Assembly (NCBI GenBank): GCA_903932865.1
Contig: CAIZHQ010000015.1
Span: 310,001 to 374,000, forward strand
Reading direction: 5' to 3'
Source of the DNA: an uncultured Burkholderiales bacterium
Lineage (GTDB): Bacteria > Pseudomonadota > Gammaproteobacteria > Burkholderiales > Burkholderiaceae_C
DNA length: 64,000 nt
Under the pieces are notes generated by a model, which made no database searches, had not been told where the DNA came from, and saw nothing but the letters and a program-made list of their open reading frames with translations. Made by a program: the position numbers and the translations under genes. Shown one piece after another: positions 30,607 to 39,849 of the stretch (its first letter is position 1; every line of letters begins with the position of its first letter).

Positions 30607-31709
30607 AAACGGTACGCCATTTGCTTTACGGCGAAATCATCCGCGCCGTGGTCTTTGTGGCCCTGGGTTTTTTGGGCCTGTTTTTGTTTTTTGACCTTGT
30701 CGATGAGCTGCAGGCCATCACACGGCATGCTGCACAGGGCTACCAGTTACAGCACGCCCTGCTGTTTATCGCCTTGAAAACGCCTGACCACATCTACGAA
30801 TTGCTGCCGATCTCGGTGCTAATTGGCAGCATTTTTGTCATGGCACGACTGGCCCAAAGTTCCGAATTCACCATCTTGCGCACAGGAGGTCTGGAGCCTT
30901 GGATGGCGCTGGCCTCGCTGCTCAAGCTGGGCATGGTGTTTGTGGCCATCACCTTCTTTTTTGGTGACTACGCCGCGCCCTGGGCTGAGCGACAGGCACA
31001 GCAATTCAAGGCCCCGTTTTTGGGCCAGCTGACGACAGGCCAAACCGGGGCCTGGTTGCGCGAGAAGCAAGGTAGCCAGCAATACGCGGTCAACGTGCGC
31101 CGCTTTGACGGCATTAGGCAGATGCAAGACGTGCGAATTCACGCTTTCAATGAAAAAGGGCAACTTTTGAGCATCACCACCGCCCGCCAGGCACAAATTC
31201 AGCCAGGCCAATGGCAGCTGAGCGAAGTGGAAGAAAAATCGATTCTCATGCCCAGCGCAGCCAACCCGACGCCATTCAGTGCCACCAAACTTGACAACAA
31301 AGTTTGGACGACCGACATCAGCCCCGACATGGTGGCTGCCGCGTTGCTCAGCCCGGACCGCATGAGCACCTGGGAGTTGTTCAGCTACATGCGTCACTTG
31401 TCGGCCAACAACCAGAACGCCCAGCGCTACGAAATCGAGTTTTGGCGCAAGGTGTTTTACCCCTTGAGTTGCCTGGTCATGCTGGTGCTGGCCCTGCCCT
31501 TTGCCTATTTGCATTTCCGCTCGGGGCAAATCGCCGGCCACGTTTTTGCAGGCGTTCTCGCAGGCATCAGCTTTTCGCTGCTCAACAATGTGTTCAGTTT
31601 CATCGGTAACCTTCAAAACTGGCAGCCCCTGCTGACCTCGGCTGCACCCGCGCTCATTTACAGCGCCGTTTCACTGGCGGCATTTTGGTGGATGGTTTTA
31701 AGACGATGA
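30603..31709 (+). CDS. lptG: LPS export ABC transporter permease LptG
   Basis: Partner permease of LptF for LPS transport, 368 residues. It opens with MKTVRHLLYGEIIRAVVFVA, has the GGLEPWMALASLLK coupling region between helices, a periplasmic jellyroll (GAWLREKQGSQQYAVNVRRF), and three C-terminal helices (EFWRKVFYPLSCLVMLVLAL). It overlaps lptF at the start and the CbiX-like gene at the end by four bases each, so the three are probably one transcript. Confidence 0.95.
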   Translation: MKTVRHLLYGEIIRAVVFVALGFLGLFLFFDLVDELQAITRHAAQGYQLQHALLFIALKTPDHIYELLPISVLIGSIFVMARLAQSSEFTILRTGGLEPWMALASLLKLGMVFVAITFFFGDYAAPWAERQAQQFKAPFLGQLTTGQTGAWLREKQGSQQYAVNVRRFDGIRQMQDVRIHAFNEKGQLLSITTARQAQIQPGQWQLSEVEEKSILMPSAANPTPFSATKLDNKVWTTDISPDMVAAALLSPDRMSTWELFSYMRHLSANNQNAQRYEIEFWRKVFYPLSCLVMLVLALPFAYLHFRSGQIAGHVFAGVLAGISFSLLNNVFSFIGNLQNWQPLLTSAAPALIYSAVSLAAFWWMVLRR

Positions 31710-32089
31710 CAAGCCACATGACACCGCGCGGCGGCGTGATTTTGTTCGCCCATGGCTCGCGTGACCCTCTTTGGCGCCTGCCCATCGACGCAGTGGCCCA
31801 GCGCATGCTTGCGCAGCAACCCGGCCGGCCTGTGTCTGTGGCCTTTTTAGAGCTGACCGAGCCGAACTTGCCCCACACTGTAGAGGCGCTGATGAAACAA
31901 GGGGTTGCCTATGTTCGCATCGTTCCCATGTTTTTGGGCGTTGGCCGACACGCCCGCGAAGACCTGCCCAAATTGGTGCAAGGCCTGACCGAAGCCTACC
32001 CTCAAATGTCGTTTGAACTCTTGCCCGCCATCGGCGAACACCCCGCCATGACGGCACTCATGGCCGATATCGCGGCAGGATCGGTTTAA
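31706..32089 (+). CDS. CbiX/SirB-type sirohydrochlorin chelatase-like protein
   Basis: A 127-residue single-domain CbiX_S/SirB-like protein; relatives insert cobalt or iron into sirohydrochlorin. The signature GGVILFAHGSRDPLWRLP carries the metal-binding histidine, and a second conserved part, VRIVPMFLGVGRHAREDLPK, carries the other. The ATG at 31706 overlaps the lptG stop. It lies 47 nt upstream of a CysB-type regulator gene, which suits a role in siroheme supply for sulfite reductase. Single-domain forms act as dimers in other organisms; ferro- versus cobaltochelatase activity is not decided here. Confidence 0.85.
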   Translation: MTSHMTPRGGVILFAHGSRDPLWRLPIDAVAQRMLAQQPGRPVSVAFLELTEPNLPHTVEALMKQGVAYVRIVPMFLGVGRHAREDLPKLVQGLTEAYPQMSFELLPAIGEHPAMTALMADIAAGSV

Positions 32090-32119
32090 TCAGACATGTA
32101 AAGCATAATGCAGGTCATC

Positions 32120-32139
32120 CATATAACCATAAGCATATG
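32120..32139. promoter_or_regulatory. Possible LysR-type operator at the cysB start
   Basis: CATAT-N10-ATATG, a dyad of the T-N11-A type used by LysR regulators, overlaps the cysB start codon at 32137. It could be an autoregulatory site. Dyads of five base pairs arise by chance, so confidence is low. Confidence 0.3.
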
Positions 32140-33078
32140 AACTTGCATCAATTTCGCTTCGTCCAAGAAGCCGCCCGGCGCAACCTCAACCTGACTGAAA
32201 CCGCCAAGGCCCTGCACACCTCACAGCCCGGGGTGTCCAAGGCCATCATCGAGTTGGAAGAAGAACTGGGCATCGACATCTTTGCGCGTCATGGTAAACG
32301 GCTCAAACGCATCACCGAACCTGGCCTGCACGTGTTACAGAGCATCGAACTGATTCTGCGCGAAGTGAGTAACCTGCGCAAAATCGGCGAGCAATACAGC
32401 GCCCAGGACAGCGGCACTTTGTCGATTGCCACCACCCACACGCAAGCCCGCTATGTGCTGCCTGTGCCTGTGGCCAAGCTGCGCGACAAATACCCCAAGG
32501 TCAACATCAGCCTGCACCAAGGCGCACCCGACCAAGTGGCCAAAATGCTGCTGGACGACACGGCAGAGATCGGAATCGCCACCGAATCCCTGTCGGCCTA
32601 CGAAGACCTGGTGACCCTGCCGTGCTACGAATGGCAACACGTGTTGGTGCTGCCGTTAGACCACCCTTTGGCCAGCAAAGCTCACCTCTCGCTTGAAGAC
32701 ATCGCCAGCGAACCGCTGATCACTTACCACCCCTCTTTCACAGGGCGAAGCCGGATCGACCAAGCCTTTGCTGCCAAAAAAATCACGCCCCGCATTGCCC
32801 TCGAGGCCATCGACTCCGACGTTATCAAAACCTATGTGCGGCTGGGCTTGGGCATCGGCATCGTGGCCGAAATGGCCGTAAAAGACGACCCGGTCAAAGA
32901 CCTGGCTGTGCGCCCCTTGGGTCCGTTGCTGGGCATGAACGTGGCCCGCGTGGCTTTCAAGCGTGGGGCCTACTTGCGTCAGTTTGTGTACCAATTTGCC
33001 GAACTGCTGAGTGACCGCCTCACCGCACCGTTGATCGCCAAAGCCATGACTGGCCACGTCAACGATTACGAACTCTGA
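32137..33078 (+). CDS. cysB: CysB-family LysR-type transcriptional regulator
   Basis: A 313-residue LysR regulator that, in the CysB/Cbl group, activates sulfate assimilation genes in response to N-acetylserine or adenosine phosphosulfate. The N-terminal helix-turn-helix reads FRFVQEAARRNLNLTETAKA and LHTSQPGVSKAIIELEEELG, then the FARHGKRLKRITEPG wing, all closely like CysB; the effector domain has the family's IATTHTQARYVLPVPVAKLR. It follows the CbiX-like chelatase gene on the same strand and precedes an aminotransferase gene by 17 nt. Assignment to the CysB branch is strong. Confidence 0.9.
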   Translation: MNLHQFRFVQEAARRNLNLTETAKALHTSQPGVSKAIIELEEELGIDIFARHGKRLKRITEPGLHVLQSIELILREVSNLRKIGEQYSAQDSGTLSIATTHTQARYVLPVPVAKLRDKYPKVNISLHQGAPDQVAKMLLDDTAEIGIATESLSAYEDLVTLPCYEWQHVLVLPLDHPLASKAHLSLEDIASEPLITYHPSFTGRSRIDQAFAAKKITPRIALEAIDSDVIKTYVRLGLGIGIVAEMAVKDDPVKDLAVRPLGPLLGMNVARVAFKRGAYLRQFVYQFAELLSDRLTAPLIAKAMTGHVNDYEL

Positions 33079-33095
33079 ACGACATACCCACAAAC

Positions 33096-34265
33096 ATGAC
33101 CGCCAGCAGCCCCAACCTCAAGTCCAAGGCGCCCAAGATGGGCACCACCATCTTCACCGTCATGTCTGCCCTGGCGGCCGAAAAAAAAGCCGTCAACCTT
33201 GGCCAGGGCTTTCCCGACTTTCCATGTGACCCCCGACTCACTGACTTGGTCCATGACGCCATGCGCGATGGCCATAACCAATACCCGCCCATGCCCGGCG
33301 TGGCCCCACTGCGCGAAGCCGTAGCCGCCAAAATCGAAACCCTTTACGGTCGCCGCTACAACCCGACCAGCGAGATCACCGTCACCGCCGGTGCCACCCA
33401 AGCCATCCTCGCCATCATCTTGGCCATCGTGCACCCTGGCGACGAAGTCATCGTGCTCGAACCCTGTTACGACAGCTACGTGCCCAACATCGAGCTGGCA
33501 GGTGGCCGCGTGGTGCGCGTGCCCCTGACCCCCGGCAGCTTTCGCCCTGACTTCGATCGCATTGGCGCGGCCATCGGACCACGCACTCGCGCCATCCTGA
33601 TCAACACCCCGCACAACCCCAGCGGCATGGTCTGGACCCGTGAAGAAATGCTCACCCTGCAAGACATTCTGGCCCCCACCAACGTGGTGCTCATCAGCGA
33701 TGAGGTCTACGAACACATGGTGTACAACCCCCTGCAGCACTGGAGCGCCGCGCACTTCGACGGCTTGGCTGCGCGCGCCTTCATCGTCTCCAGCTTCGGT
33801 AAAACCTACCATGTGACGGGCTGGAAAGTTGGCACAGTGGCTGCCCCCGCCGAGTACACCGCAGAGCTGCGCAAGGTGCACCAGTTCATGGTTTTCACCG
33901 TGAACACCCCCATGCAGCACGCCCTGGCCCGCTACATGGACGATCCGTCACCCTACCTGGAGTTGCCGGCTTTTTACCAACGCAAGCGCGACCTTTTCCG
34001 CGCTGGCCTGGCACAAACCCACTTCAAGCTCCTGCCCGGTGAAGGCACCTACTTTCAGTGCGCAGACATCTCGGGCCTGCAAGTGCCCGAAAAAAACCTG
34101 AGCGAAGCCGACTTCTGCCAATGGCTCACTGCGGAGATCGGCGTGGCCGCCATCCCCCTGTCGGCGTTTTATGGCGATGGTTTTGACCAAAAAGTCATCC
34201 GCTTTTGCTTTGCCAAAACCGACGAAACCCTGAACGCCGCGCTGCACAAACTCAAAGGCCTTTGA
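33096..34265 (+). CDS. PLP-dependent aminotransferase (methionine aminotransferase/YbdL type)
   Basis: A 389-residue fold-type I class I/II aminotransferase. Visible motifs are VNLGQGFPDFPCDPR, the cofactor strand ITVTAGATQAILAIILAIV, NTPHNPSGMVWTREEM, VLISDEVYEHMVY and the Schiff-base lysine in SSFGKTYHVTGWKVG. The YbdL/KAT-type sequence pattern (short N-terminal GQGFP plus FRFCFAKTDETL end) suggests methionine, glutamine or kynurenine as amino donor; methionine would fit the sulfur context of cysB, but this is an inference. The following alpha/beta hydrolase begins one base after its stop. Confidence 0.85.
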   Translation: MTASSPNLKSKAPKMGTTIFTVMSALAAEKKAVNLGQGFPDFPCDPRLTDLVHDAMRDGHNQYPPMPGVAPLREAVAAKIETLYGRRYNPTSEITVTAGATQAILAIILAIVHPGDEVIVLEPCYDSYVPNIELAGGRVVRVPLTPGSFRPDFDRIGAAIGPRTRAILINTPHNPSGMVWTREEMLTLQDILAPTNVVLISDEVYEHMVYNPLQHWSAAHFDGLAARAFIVSSFGKTYHVTGWKVGTVAAPAEYTAELRKVHQFMVFTVNTPMQHALARYMDDPSPYLELPAFYQRKRDLFRAGLAQTHFKLLPGEGTYFQCADISGLQVPEKNLSEADFCQWLTAEIGVAAIPLSAFYGDGFDQKVIRFCFAKTDETLNAALHKLKGL

Positions 34266-35327
34266 GTGTCAGAGACAAAACCCAAGCTGCACACCATCAA
34301 ACCTCTCCAGCGCAGCCTCGCCACCGCTGGCCTTGCGCTGCTGGCCGCCTGCTCGGTCTCCGCACCACAAGCCCTCACGCCTGTGCTGTCCGACAAAATC
34401 GTGGTCAGCAATCCCGTTCCATCCACCCCCACCCGCTTTGACTTGCCCACAGGCCAAAGCCTGGCCGGCAGGTTCTGGGTCGGCCCCCATGCCCAACACA
34501 TCGTGCTGGCGGTGCATGGTTTCAACGATTACAGCAAAGCCTTTGAACCGCTCGCCCAGCACCTGGTGACCGAGCTGCAGGCCACGGTCTACGCCTACGA
34601 CCAACGTGGCTTTGGCGCCAACCCCCAGCCGGGCATCTGGCCTGGCACGGAGACGCTGCTGGCTGACCTGCGCCACATCGCCGCAAAACTGCGCGAGCGC
34701 CACCCTGACCTGCCTCTCACGGTGGTGGGCGAAAGCATGGGCGGTGCGGTGGTTCTGGTGGCTGCCAGTGAAGCGCCGGGCCTTGCCGCTGACCGATTGA
34801 TCCTCAAAGCCCCCGCTGTTTGGGGTGCCAGCAGCATGCCCTGGTACCAACGCCTGAGCCTTTACACCATGAATGTGGTCGCACCCGACATGAGTTTGAC
34901 CGGGCGGGGTCTGCCCTCGCTGGGCATCCGTCCAACCGATGACCCCGAGGTATCACGCGACTTGAGCCGCGACCCGCTGTTCATCAAAGCCACCCGCATT
35001 GGCAGCCTGGCCGGGGTGACCGAGCTCATGGGCCGTGCCCAAACCCAAACAGCCCTGCCTCCCCAACGCACTCTGGTGCTGTATGGTCTGCGCGACCGCA
35101 TCATCCCGCCGCAACCTGTTTGCGATTGGTTCACGCACCTGAACACGGCAGCGCCACAGCCCGCCACGACCGATGTCGTCATTTACCCTGAAGGATGGCA
35201 CCTGCTGACGCGCCAACTGCGAACGCGCGAGCCGCTTCAAGACATGGCCCAATGGCTGCAAAACACCCCCCTGACCCACCGGCAAACCCCGGCGCAGGCT
35301 CAACAAACGGTGTGTCGGCATAGCTGA
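34266..35327 (+). CDS. Alpha/beta-hydrolase lipoprotein (monoacylglycerol-lipase-like)
   Basis: A 353-residue serine hydrolase. It starts at a GTG directly after the aminotransferase stop and has a lipoprotein signal (ATAGLALLAACSVS, lipobox LAAC), so it is probably membrane-anchored in the periplasm. The hydrolase core shows the oxyanion segment VHGFNDYSKAFEPLAQH, YDQRGFGANPQPG, the nucleophile elbow VVGESMGGAVV, and the late LYGLRDRIIPP and PEGWHLLTR for the acid and histidine. It resembles monoacylglycerol lipases/lysophospholipases. Substrate is unknown. Its sequence is complete. Confidence 0.82.
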   Translation: MSETKPKLHTIKPLQRSLATAGLALLAACSVSAPQALTPVLSDKIVVSNPVPSTPTRFDLPTGQSLAGRFWVGPHAQHIVLAVHGFNDYSKAFEPLAQHLVTELQATVYAYDQRGFGANPQPGIWPGTETLLADLRHIAAKLRERHPDLPLTVVGESMGGAVVLVAASEAPGLAADRLILKAPAVWGASSMPWYQRLSLYTMNVVAPDMSLTGRGLPSLGIRPTDDPEVSRDLSRDPLFIKATRIGSLAGVTELMGRAQTQTALPPQRTLVLYGLRDRIIPPQPVCDWFTHLNTAAPQPATTDVVIYPEGWHLLTRQLRTREPLQDMAQWLQNTPLTHRQTPAQAQQTVCRHS

Positions 35328-35443
35328 AAAAACCCGGCATGCGCACCGAATAGAAAAACGCCGACTGCTTCAGATGGCCCTGCATGGCCAACACTGCTCG
35401 CTGGGCACCTGTAAACATTCACGCACGGATGGCCCTCGGTGTT

Positions 35444-36739
35444 TCAATCCGTGACCCCACCCAGACTTTTGAGCACACCCAGCCACAAGGCGTCGCGCAG
35501 TTGGTAGGGCCGGGGGTCTTGTCGGCCGCTGGGCTGGTCATTGACCGAAGTCTGAACCATGACGATGCCCGATTTGGGTTGCACCATGATGTGCTGACCA
35601 TGGATGCCTTGCAGGGCAAATGTGCGCTCTTTGAAGGGTGCAATCCAGGTTTGGTAACCGTAACCCATGCCCGGCGTCGCGTAGCGCGGCCGAAAAGCCC
35701 CCGGTTGCCGTGCCGCATCGGTCGCATCCAGCAGGTAATCACGGGGAATGATTTGCACATCACCCCTGAGGCCATCGTTGGCCAGCAGCACACCAAAGCG
35801 AGCGTAGTCGCGCAGCGTGGCATTGAAGCTTCCGCCTGTGCCTTCGCCTTGGTCTGCACCTGCCAGCAACCACCTCGCCTCGGCTTCTGCGCCCATGGGT
35901 TGCCACAGCCATTCCTGAGTCATCCGGGTGATGCTCATGCCCGCGGCCCGACTCAAAACCCTGCCCAGAATTTCTGTCTCGATGGTGGCGTATTTGAAGC
36001 GCCGGCCTTGCTCCGCTTCGCGGATGGTCTTGGTGTTGAGGTATTCCACGATTTTTTCGGGCCGCATGCGGTTTTCCGGCGAATACAGAACACGGCCCCA
36101 AAGCCAGATGTCGTCGTCGGGCGTCCAGGTGTAAAGCTCCCGAAAAGGCACGCCAGACGACATGCGCAGCAAGTTGCGGATGGTGGTTTGTCCGTAAGCA
36201 GAAGGCGCAATTTCAGGCCAGTAGTCGGCCGCTTTGTCGTCCAGTGAGCGAATCAGGCCTTTGCCGTGCGCGATGCCCACCAGCATGGCCGTGAAGGTCT
36301 TCGCCATGGAAAAAGAACGAAACCGCATGTCGGGTTGCCGACCATATTGGTAGCGCTCGGCCACCACTCGGCCGTCTTTGATCACCATCAGGCCGGTGGT
36401 TTTGGTGTCGGCCATGAAGTCGTCCAAGGTCTTGCTGAAGAGCCCCCACCGGTAGCTGATGGCTGGCGCGTCTTGCCAGCGCAGCAATGGCAAGGGGTCG
36501 CCAGACGGACTCACGACAGAGCTGGGCGCTATTTTTTCATTGGCAGACCAAGTGCCCACACGGCACTCGGGCCGGGTCAAGGCTTGGGCGCAGACCGGGT
36601 AGCCTTGTTGCATACCCAAACGCTCGGCATCCGGCCCAGCTGGCCGCGTCGAAAAGGTCTCAGCCCCGGCTCCCAAATGAAAGCCGACCCAGCCAACGAG
36701 GGTCAGACACATGGCCCATTTTTTGGGGAAAAAATTCAT
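35444..36739 (-). CDS. Secreted serine hydrolase, class C beta-lactamase fold
   Basis: A 431-residue protein with a cleaved signal (MCLTLVGWVGFHLGAGAETF) and a beta-lactamase/esterase fold. The SxxK nucleophile motif is RSFSMAKTFTAML and there is a late HGQ motif (ALQGIHGQHIMVQ) in the position of the KTG strand. Such proteins include esterases, D-aminopeptidases and 6-aminohexanoate-dimer hydrolase-like enzymes; true beta-lactamase activity is not suggested. It is a single gene convergent with the upstream hydrolase, with a GGAG ribosome site. Confidence 0.82.
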   Translation of the reverse strand: MNFFPKKWAMCLTLVGWVGFHLGAGAETFSTRPAGPDAERLGMQQGYPVCAQALTRPECRVGTWSANEKIAPSSVVSPSGDPLPLLRWQDAPAISYRWGLFSKTLDDFMADTKTTGLMVIKDGRVVAERYQYGRQPDMRFRSFSMAKTFTAMLVGIAHGKGLIRSLDDKAADYWPEIAPSAYGQTTIRNLLRMSSGVPFRELYTWTPDDDIWLWGRVLYSPENRMRPEKIVEYLNTKTIREAEQGRRFKYATIETEILGRVLSRAAGMSITRMTQEWLWQPMGAEAEARWLLAGADQGEGTGGSFNATLRDYARFGVLLANDGLRGDVQIIPRDYLLDATDAARQPGAFRPRYATPGMGYGYQTWIAPFKERTFALQGIHGQHIMVQPKSGIVMVQTSVNDQPSGRQDPRPYQLRDALWLGVLKSLGGVTD

Positions 36740-36913
36740 AAGTTCTCCAAGTTTCTTGTTGTTATCAATTTAATCATTTGCTAAAAGCTTATCAGAGGCT
36801 TGGATGCCGCCAGCAGACTTTCCCTCCAGACAAGCCCCCATGCGCCACCTCCTGCGCAGGGGCTAAACTGTTTTGCACGTATCACCCAGCACCCCACACC
36901 TGCCGAGGAGCCC

Positions 36914-38611
36914 ATGAGCGAACTTGAACAATTTTTGGCCAGCCGCGATGCCTTGCTGACCCACCGCACCGACTACCAAGCCGCCGTGGCGGCGTTTCAG
37001 TGGCCTGTTTTGACACATTTCAATTGGGGGTTGGATTACTTTGACAGCATTGCGCGGGACAACCACGCACCGGCTTTGCACATCGTGGAGGCCTCTGGCG
37101 AGCAATATCGACTGAGTTATGCCGATCTGTCGCAGCGCTCCAACCAGGTGGCCAACTGGTTGGTGGCCCTGGGGTCACGCAAAGGCGACCGGATTTTGCT
37201 GATGATGGGCAACGAAGTGCCGTTGTGGGAGACCATGCTGGCCGCGATCAAGCTGGGCGTGGTGCTGATTCCTGCCACCACGCTGCTGTCGGGCGATGAT
37301 TTGCAAGACCGATTGGAACGAGGTCGGGTCAAGTGCATCATCACCAATGCGGTGGGCATGGCCAAAGTGCAGGATTTGCCGAGCGCCGTGACGAACGGGC
37401 TGACCTTGGTGAGCGTGTCGGGCGGCGCGGGCTTGCCTGGGGGTTGGCAAGATTACGCGCAGTCGCACCAGGCCAGCACCGCCTTCATCCCGACCGAGCC
37501 GACCCAGGTGACCGATCCTTTGCTGGAGTACTTCACCTCGGGCACCACGGCCAAACCCAAGCTGGTGCAACACACCCAACAAAGTTATCCGGTGGGACAT
37601 CTGTCCACCCTGTATTGGCTGGGCCTGCAAAAAGGCGATGTGCATTGGACCATCAGCTCGCCGGGCTGGGCCAAGCACGCCTGGAGTTGTTTTTTTGCGC
37701 CGCTCAACGCGCAGGCCTGTGTGTTCATTTACAACTACGCACGCTTCAACGGGCCGGACATTCTGAGCACCCTGGTACAGCACCGGGTCAACACCCTCTG
37801 CGCCCCGCCCACGGTGTGGCGCATGCTGATCCAGGAGGATCTGAAAGCCTGGCCCGTGCAGTTGCGTGAGCTGATTTCAGCGGGCGAACCGCTCAACCCC
37901 GAGGTCATCGATCAAGTGCGGGCCGCTTGGCACATCACCATCCGCGACGGTTATGGCCAGACCGAGACGACGGCCCAGATTGGCAACCCACCGGGTGCAC
38001 CGCTCAAGGCGGGTTCCATGGGGCGGCCTTTGCCCGGCTACCGGATGGTGCTGTTGAACGCTGAGGGCCAACCTGCCGACGAAGGCGAGATCTGCATCGA
38101 CTTGGCACACCGCCCCACGGCACTGATGAACGGCTATGCAGACGACGCGGACAAAACCGCAGAGGCCATGCGAGATGGTCACTACCACACAGGCGACGTG
38201 GGTCAACGTGACGAGCAGGGCTACATCACCTATGTGGGCCGGGCCGACGATGTGTTCAAGTCCTCGGGCTACCGCATCAGCCCCTTCGAGCTCGAAAGTG
38301 CGCTGATCGAACACCCGGCTGTGGCCGAGGCGGCGGTGGTGCCCGCGCCCGACCCTGTGCGCGGCTTGGTGCCCAAGGCCTATGTGATCTTGGCCTCAGG
38401 CCATGCGCCGGACGCGGCCACTGCAGGAGCGATTTTCAGGTTCATGCGGGAACGGGTTTCGGGCTACAAGTTGGTGCGTCGCATCGAGTTCAGCGACCTG
38501 CCCAAGACCATTTCGGGCAAGATCCGCCGCGTGGATTTACGCGCCCAGGAAAATGCGCGGGCCAGCCAAGGCGGCCGCCATGCAGGTGAATTCCGAGAAG
38601 AAAACCCATGA
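36914..38611 (+). CDS. AMP-forming acyl-CoA synthetase
   Basis: A 565-residue member of the ANL adenylating family, closest in pattern to short/medium-chain acyl-CoA synthetases. The ATP loop is EYFTSGTTAKPKLVQHT, the A5 motif DGYGQTETTAQIG, A7-A8 YHTGDVGQRDEQGY and VGRADDVFKSSGYRISPFE, and the catalytic lysine lies in PKTISGKIRRVDLR. The ATG at 36914 has a GAGGAG ribosome site 6 nt upstream; the open frame further upstream is not used. The small repeat protein and def follow on the same strand. The acyl substrate cannot be determined. Confidence 0.9.
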   Translation: MSELEQFLASRDALLTHRTDYQAAVAAFQWPVLTHFNWGLDYFDSIARDNHAPALHIVEASGEQYRLSYADLSQRSNQVANWLVALGSRKGDRILLMMGNEVPLWETMLAAIKLGVVLIPATTLLSGDDLQDRLERGRVKCIITNAVGMAKVQDLPSAVTNGLTLVSVSGGAGLPGGWQDYAQSHQASTAFIPTEPTQVTDPLLEYFTSGTTAKPKLVQHTQQSYPVGHLSTLYWLGLQKGDVHWTISSPGWAKHAWSCFFAPLNAQACVFIYNYARFNGPDILSTLVQHRVNTLCAPPTVWRMLIQEDLKAWPVQLRELISAGEPLNPEVIDQVRAAWHITIRDGYGQTETTAQIGNPPGAPLKAGSMGRPLPGYRMVLLNAEGQPADEGEICIDLAHRPTALMNGYADDADKTAEAMRDGHYHTGDVGQRDEQGYITYVGRADDVFKSSGYRISPFELESALIEHPAVAEAAVVPAPDPVRGLVPKAYVILASGHAPDAATAGAIFRFMRERVSGYKLVRRIEFSDLPKTISGKIRRVDLRAQENARASQGGRHAGEFREENP

Positions 38612-38618
38612 GGCCAAC

Positions 38619-39011
38619 ATGAACAGATGGATGCTTGCATGGCTGATGGCAGCCCTGCTGCTGCCTACGGCGTTTGCCCAGCGCCTTTACGACGGCAGCG
38701 GACGGCAGATTGGACGGGTTGATGCAGAGCGGCTTTACAACGCTTCTGGACTGCAAATCGGGCGCATCGATGGCGAGCGCGTTTATGACGCCTCAGGTCG
38801 GCAGTTGGGGCGCATCGATGGCTCCCGGGTGTACAGCGCATCGGGCAGCCAGATGGGAAGAATCGACGGTGACCGCCTGTACAGCGCATCGGGCTCAGCC
38901 ATGGGACGCATCGATGGCGACAGGCTGTACGACGGCTCTGGTCGCCAGATTGGGCGCGCCGACGGGTTGCGGCGGATGCAAATGATCGTGTTTTTTTATT
39001 TCTTCATGTGA
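38619..39011 (+). CDS. Small exported protein made of six 16-residue repeats
   Basis: A 130-residue protein: a signal peptide ([20 protein letters not shown], cleaved before Gln21), then six tandem repeats at residues 22-37, 38-53, 54-69, 70-85, 86-101 and 102-117 with the pattern R-[LV]-Y-x-[AG]-S-G-x-x-[LMIV]-G-R-[IVA]-D-G/A-x. Almost nothing else is present except a short hydrophobic end ([11 protein letters not shown]). The pattern recalls the bacterial beta-flower proteins built from short R-Y-x-x-x-G-x-x-I-G repeats, in which strands radiate round an axis; this is an inference. It lies between an acyl-CoA synthetase and def, 7 and 10 nt from them, so is likely co-transcribed. Function is unknown. 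Confidence 0.75.
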   Translation: MNRWMLAWLMAALLLPTAFAQRLYDGSGRQIGRVDAERLYNASGLQIGRIDGERVYDASGRQLGRIDGSRVYSASGSQMGRIDGDRLYSASGSAMGRIDGDRLYDGSGRQIGRADGLRRMQMIVFFYFFM

Positions 39012-39021
39012 GACGGCCACC

Positions 39022-39561
39022 ATGACTGTTCGTGAAATTCTCAAAATGGGCGACGCCCGACTGCTGCGCGTGGCCGAAAAGGTGCAGAACTTGGACACGT
39101 CCGAGTTGCACGCCTTGATCGCCGACCTGCACGACACCATGGCGGCCGTGAACGGCGCAGGCCTGGCCGCCCCGCAAATTGGCGTGAACTTACAACTGGT
39201 GATTTTTGGCAGCACCGCCCTGAACCCTCGCTACCCGGGCCGCCCGCTGGTGCCTCGCACGGTGCTGCTCAATCCGGAAATCACGCCGTTGGGGACCGAA
39301 GAAGAAGACGATTGGGAAGGCTGTTTGTCAGTGCCAGGCTTGCGCGGTGTGGTGCCGCGCTGGTCTCGCATCCGCTACACCGGCTTTGACGAAAAAGGCA
39401 CGCCCATCGACCGCACGGTCGACGGTTTTCATGCCCGCGTGGTGCAGCACGAATGCGACCACCTGATTGGCAAGCTCTACCCGATGCGGGTGCGTGACTT
39501 CAGCCGCTTTGGTTTCACCGAGGTGCTGTTTCCAGAAATCAGTGCGGCTGAGGACGATTGA
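39022..39561 (+). CDS. def: Peptide deformylase
   Basis: Metallo-hydrolase that removes the formyl group from nascent polypeptides. The 179-residue product has all three family motifs: [17 protein letters not shown] with the metal-binding cysteine, and QHECDHLIG with the two histidines and the catalytic glutamate. Its length and the ending ([21 protein letters not shown]) are like betaproteobacterial second deformylases. It is not beside fmt, which suggests a second or relocated copy; that can be checked by searching the rest of the genome. Confidence 0.95.
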   Translation: MTVREILKMGDARLLRVAEKVQNLDTSELHALIADLHDTMAAVNGAGLAAPQIGVNLQLVIFGSTALNPRYPGRPLVPRTVLLNPEITPLGTEEEDDWEGCLSVPGLRGVVPRWSRIRYTGFDEKGTPIDRTVDGFHARVVQHECDHLIGKLYPMRVRDFSRFGFTEVLFPEISAAEDD

Positions 39562-39608
39562 GAGAACGGTCCATCTCTTTCGTCAAAAAACGGCATAAAC
39601 AAGGCAAA

Positions 39609-39824
39609 TCAACGAGGCTGGCGCAGGGGCTTGAGCAAGTCGCTCAAGCCGTTGTGGTCGATCTCCTGCATGAGCTGCAGCAGTTGACCGATTTCACCCT
39701 TGGGGAAACCCTCGCGCGCAAACCAATTGAGGTAGTTGCCGGGCAAGTCGGCAATCAGCCTGCCCTTGTGCTTGCCATAGGGCATGGGCGTGTTGACCAG
39801 TTTCATCAGGTCTTCGGGTTTCAT
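39609..39824 (-). CDS. DUF3820 family small protein
   Basis: A 71-residue cytosolic protein that starts MKPEDLMKLVNTPMPYGKHK and contains the family core GRLIADLPGNYLNWFAREGF followed by PKGEIGQLLQLMQEI. Members are annotated as putative quorum-sensing-regulated virulence factors, without an established biochemical role. The ATG at 39824 is the only start that gives the family N-terminus. It follows an alpha/beta-hydrolase gene on the same strand by 25 nt. Confidence 0.85.
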   Translation of the reverse strand: MKPEDLMKLVNTPMPYGKHKGRLIADLPGNYLNWFAREGFPKGEIGQLLQLMQEIDHNGLSDLLKPLRQPR

Positions 39825-39849
39825 GTGTGAGCCTTTTAGTCTTGTCAGC

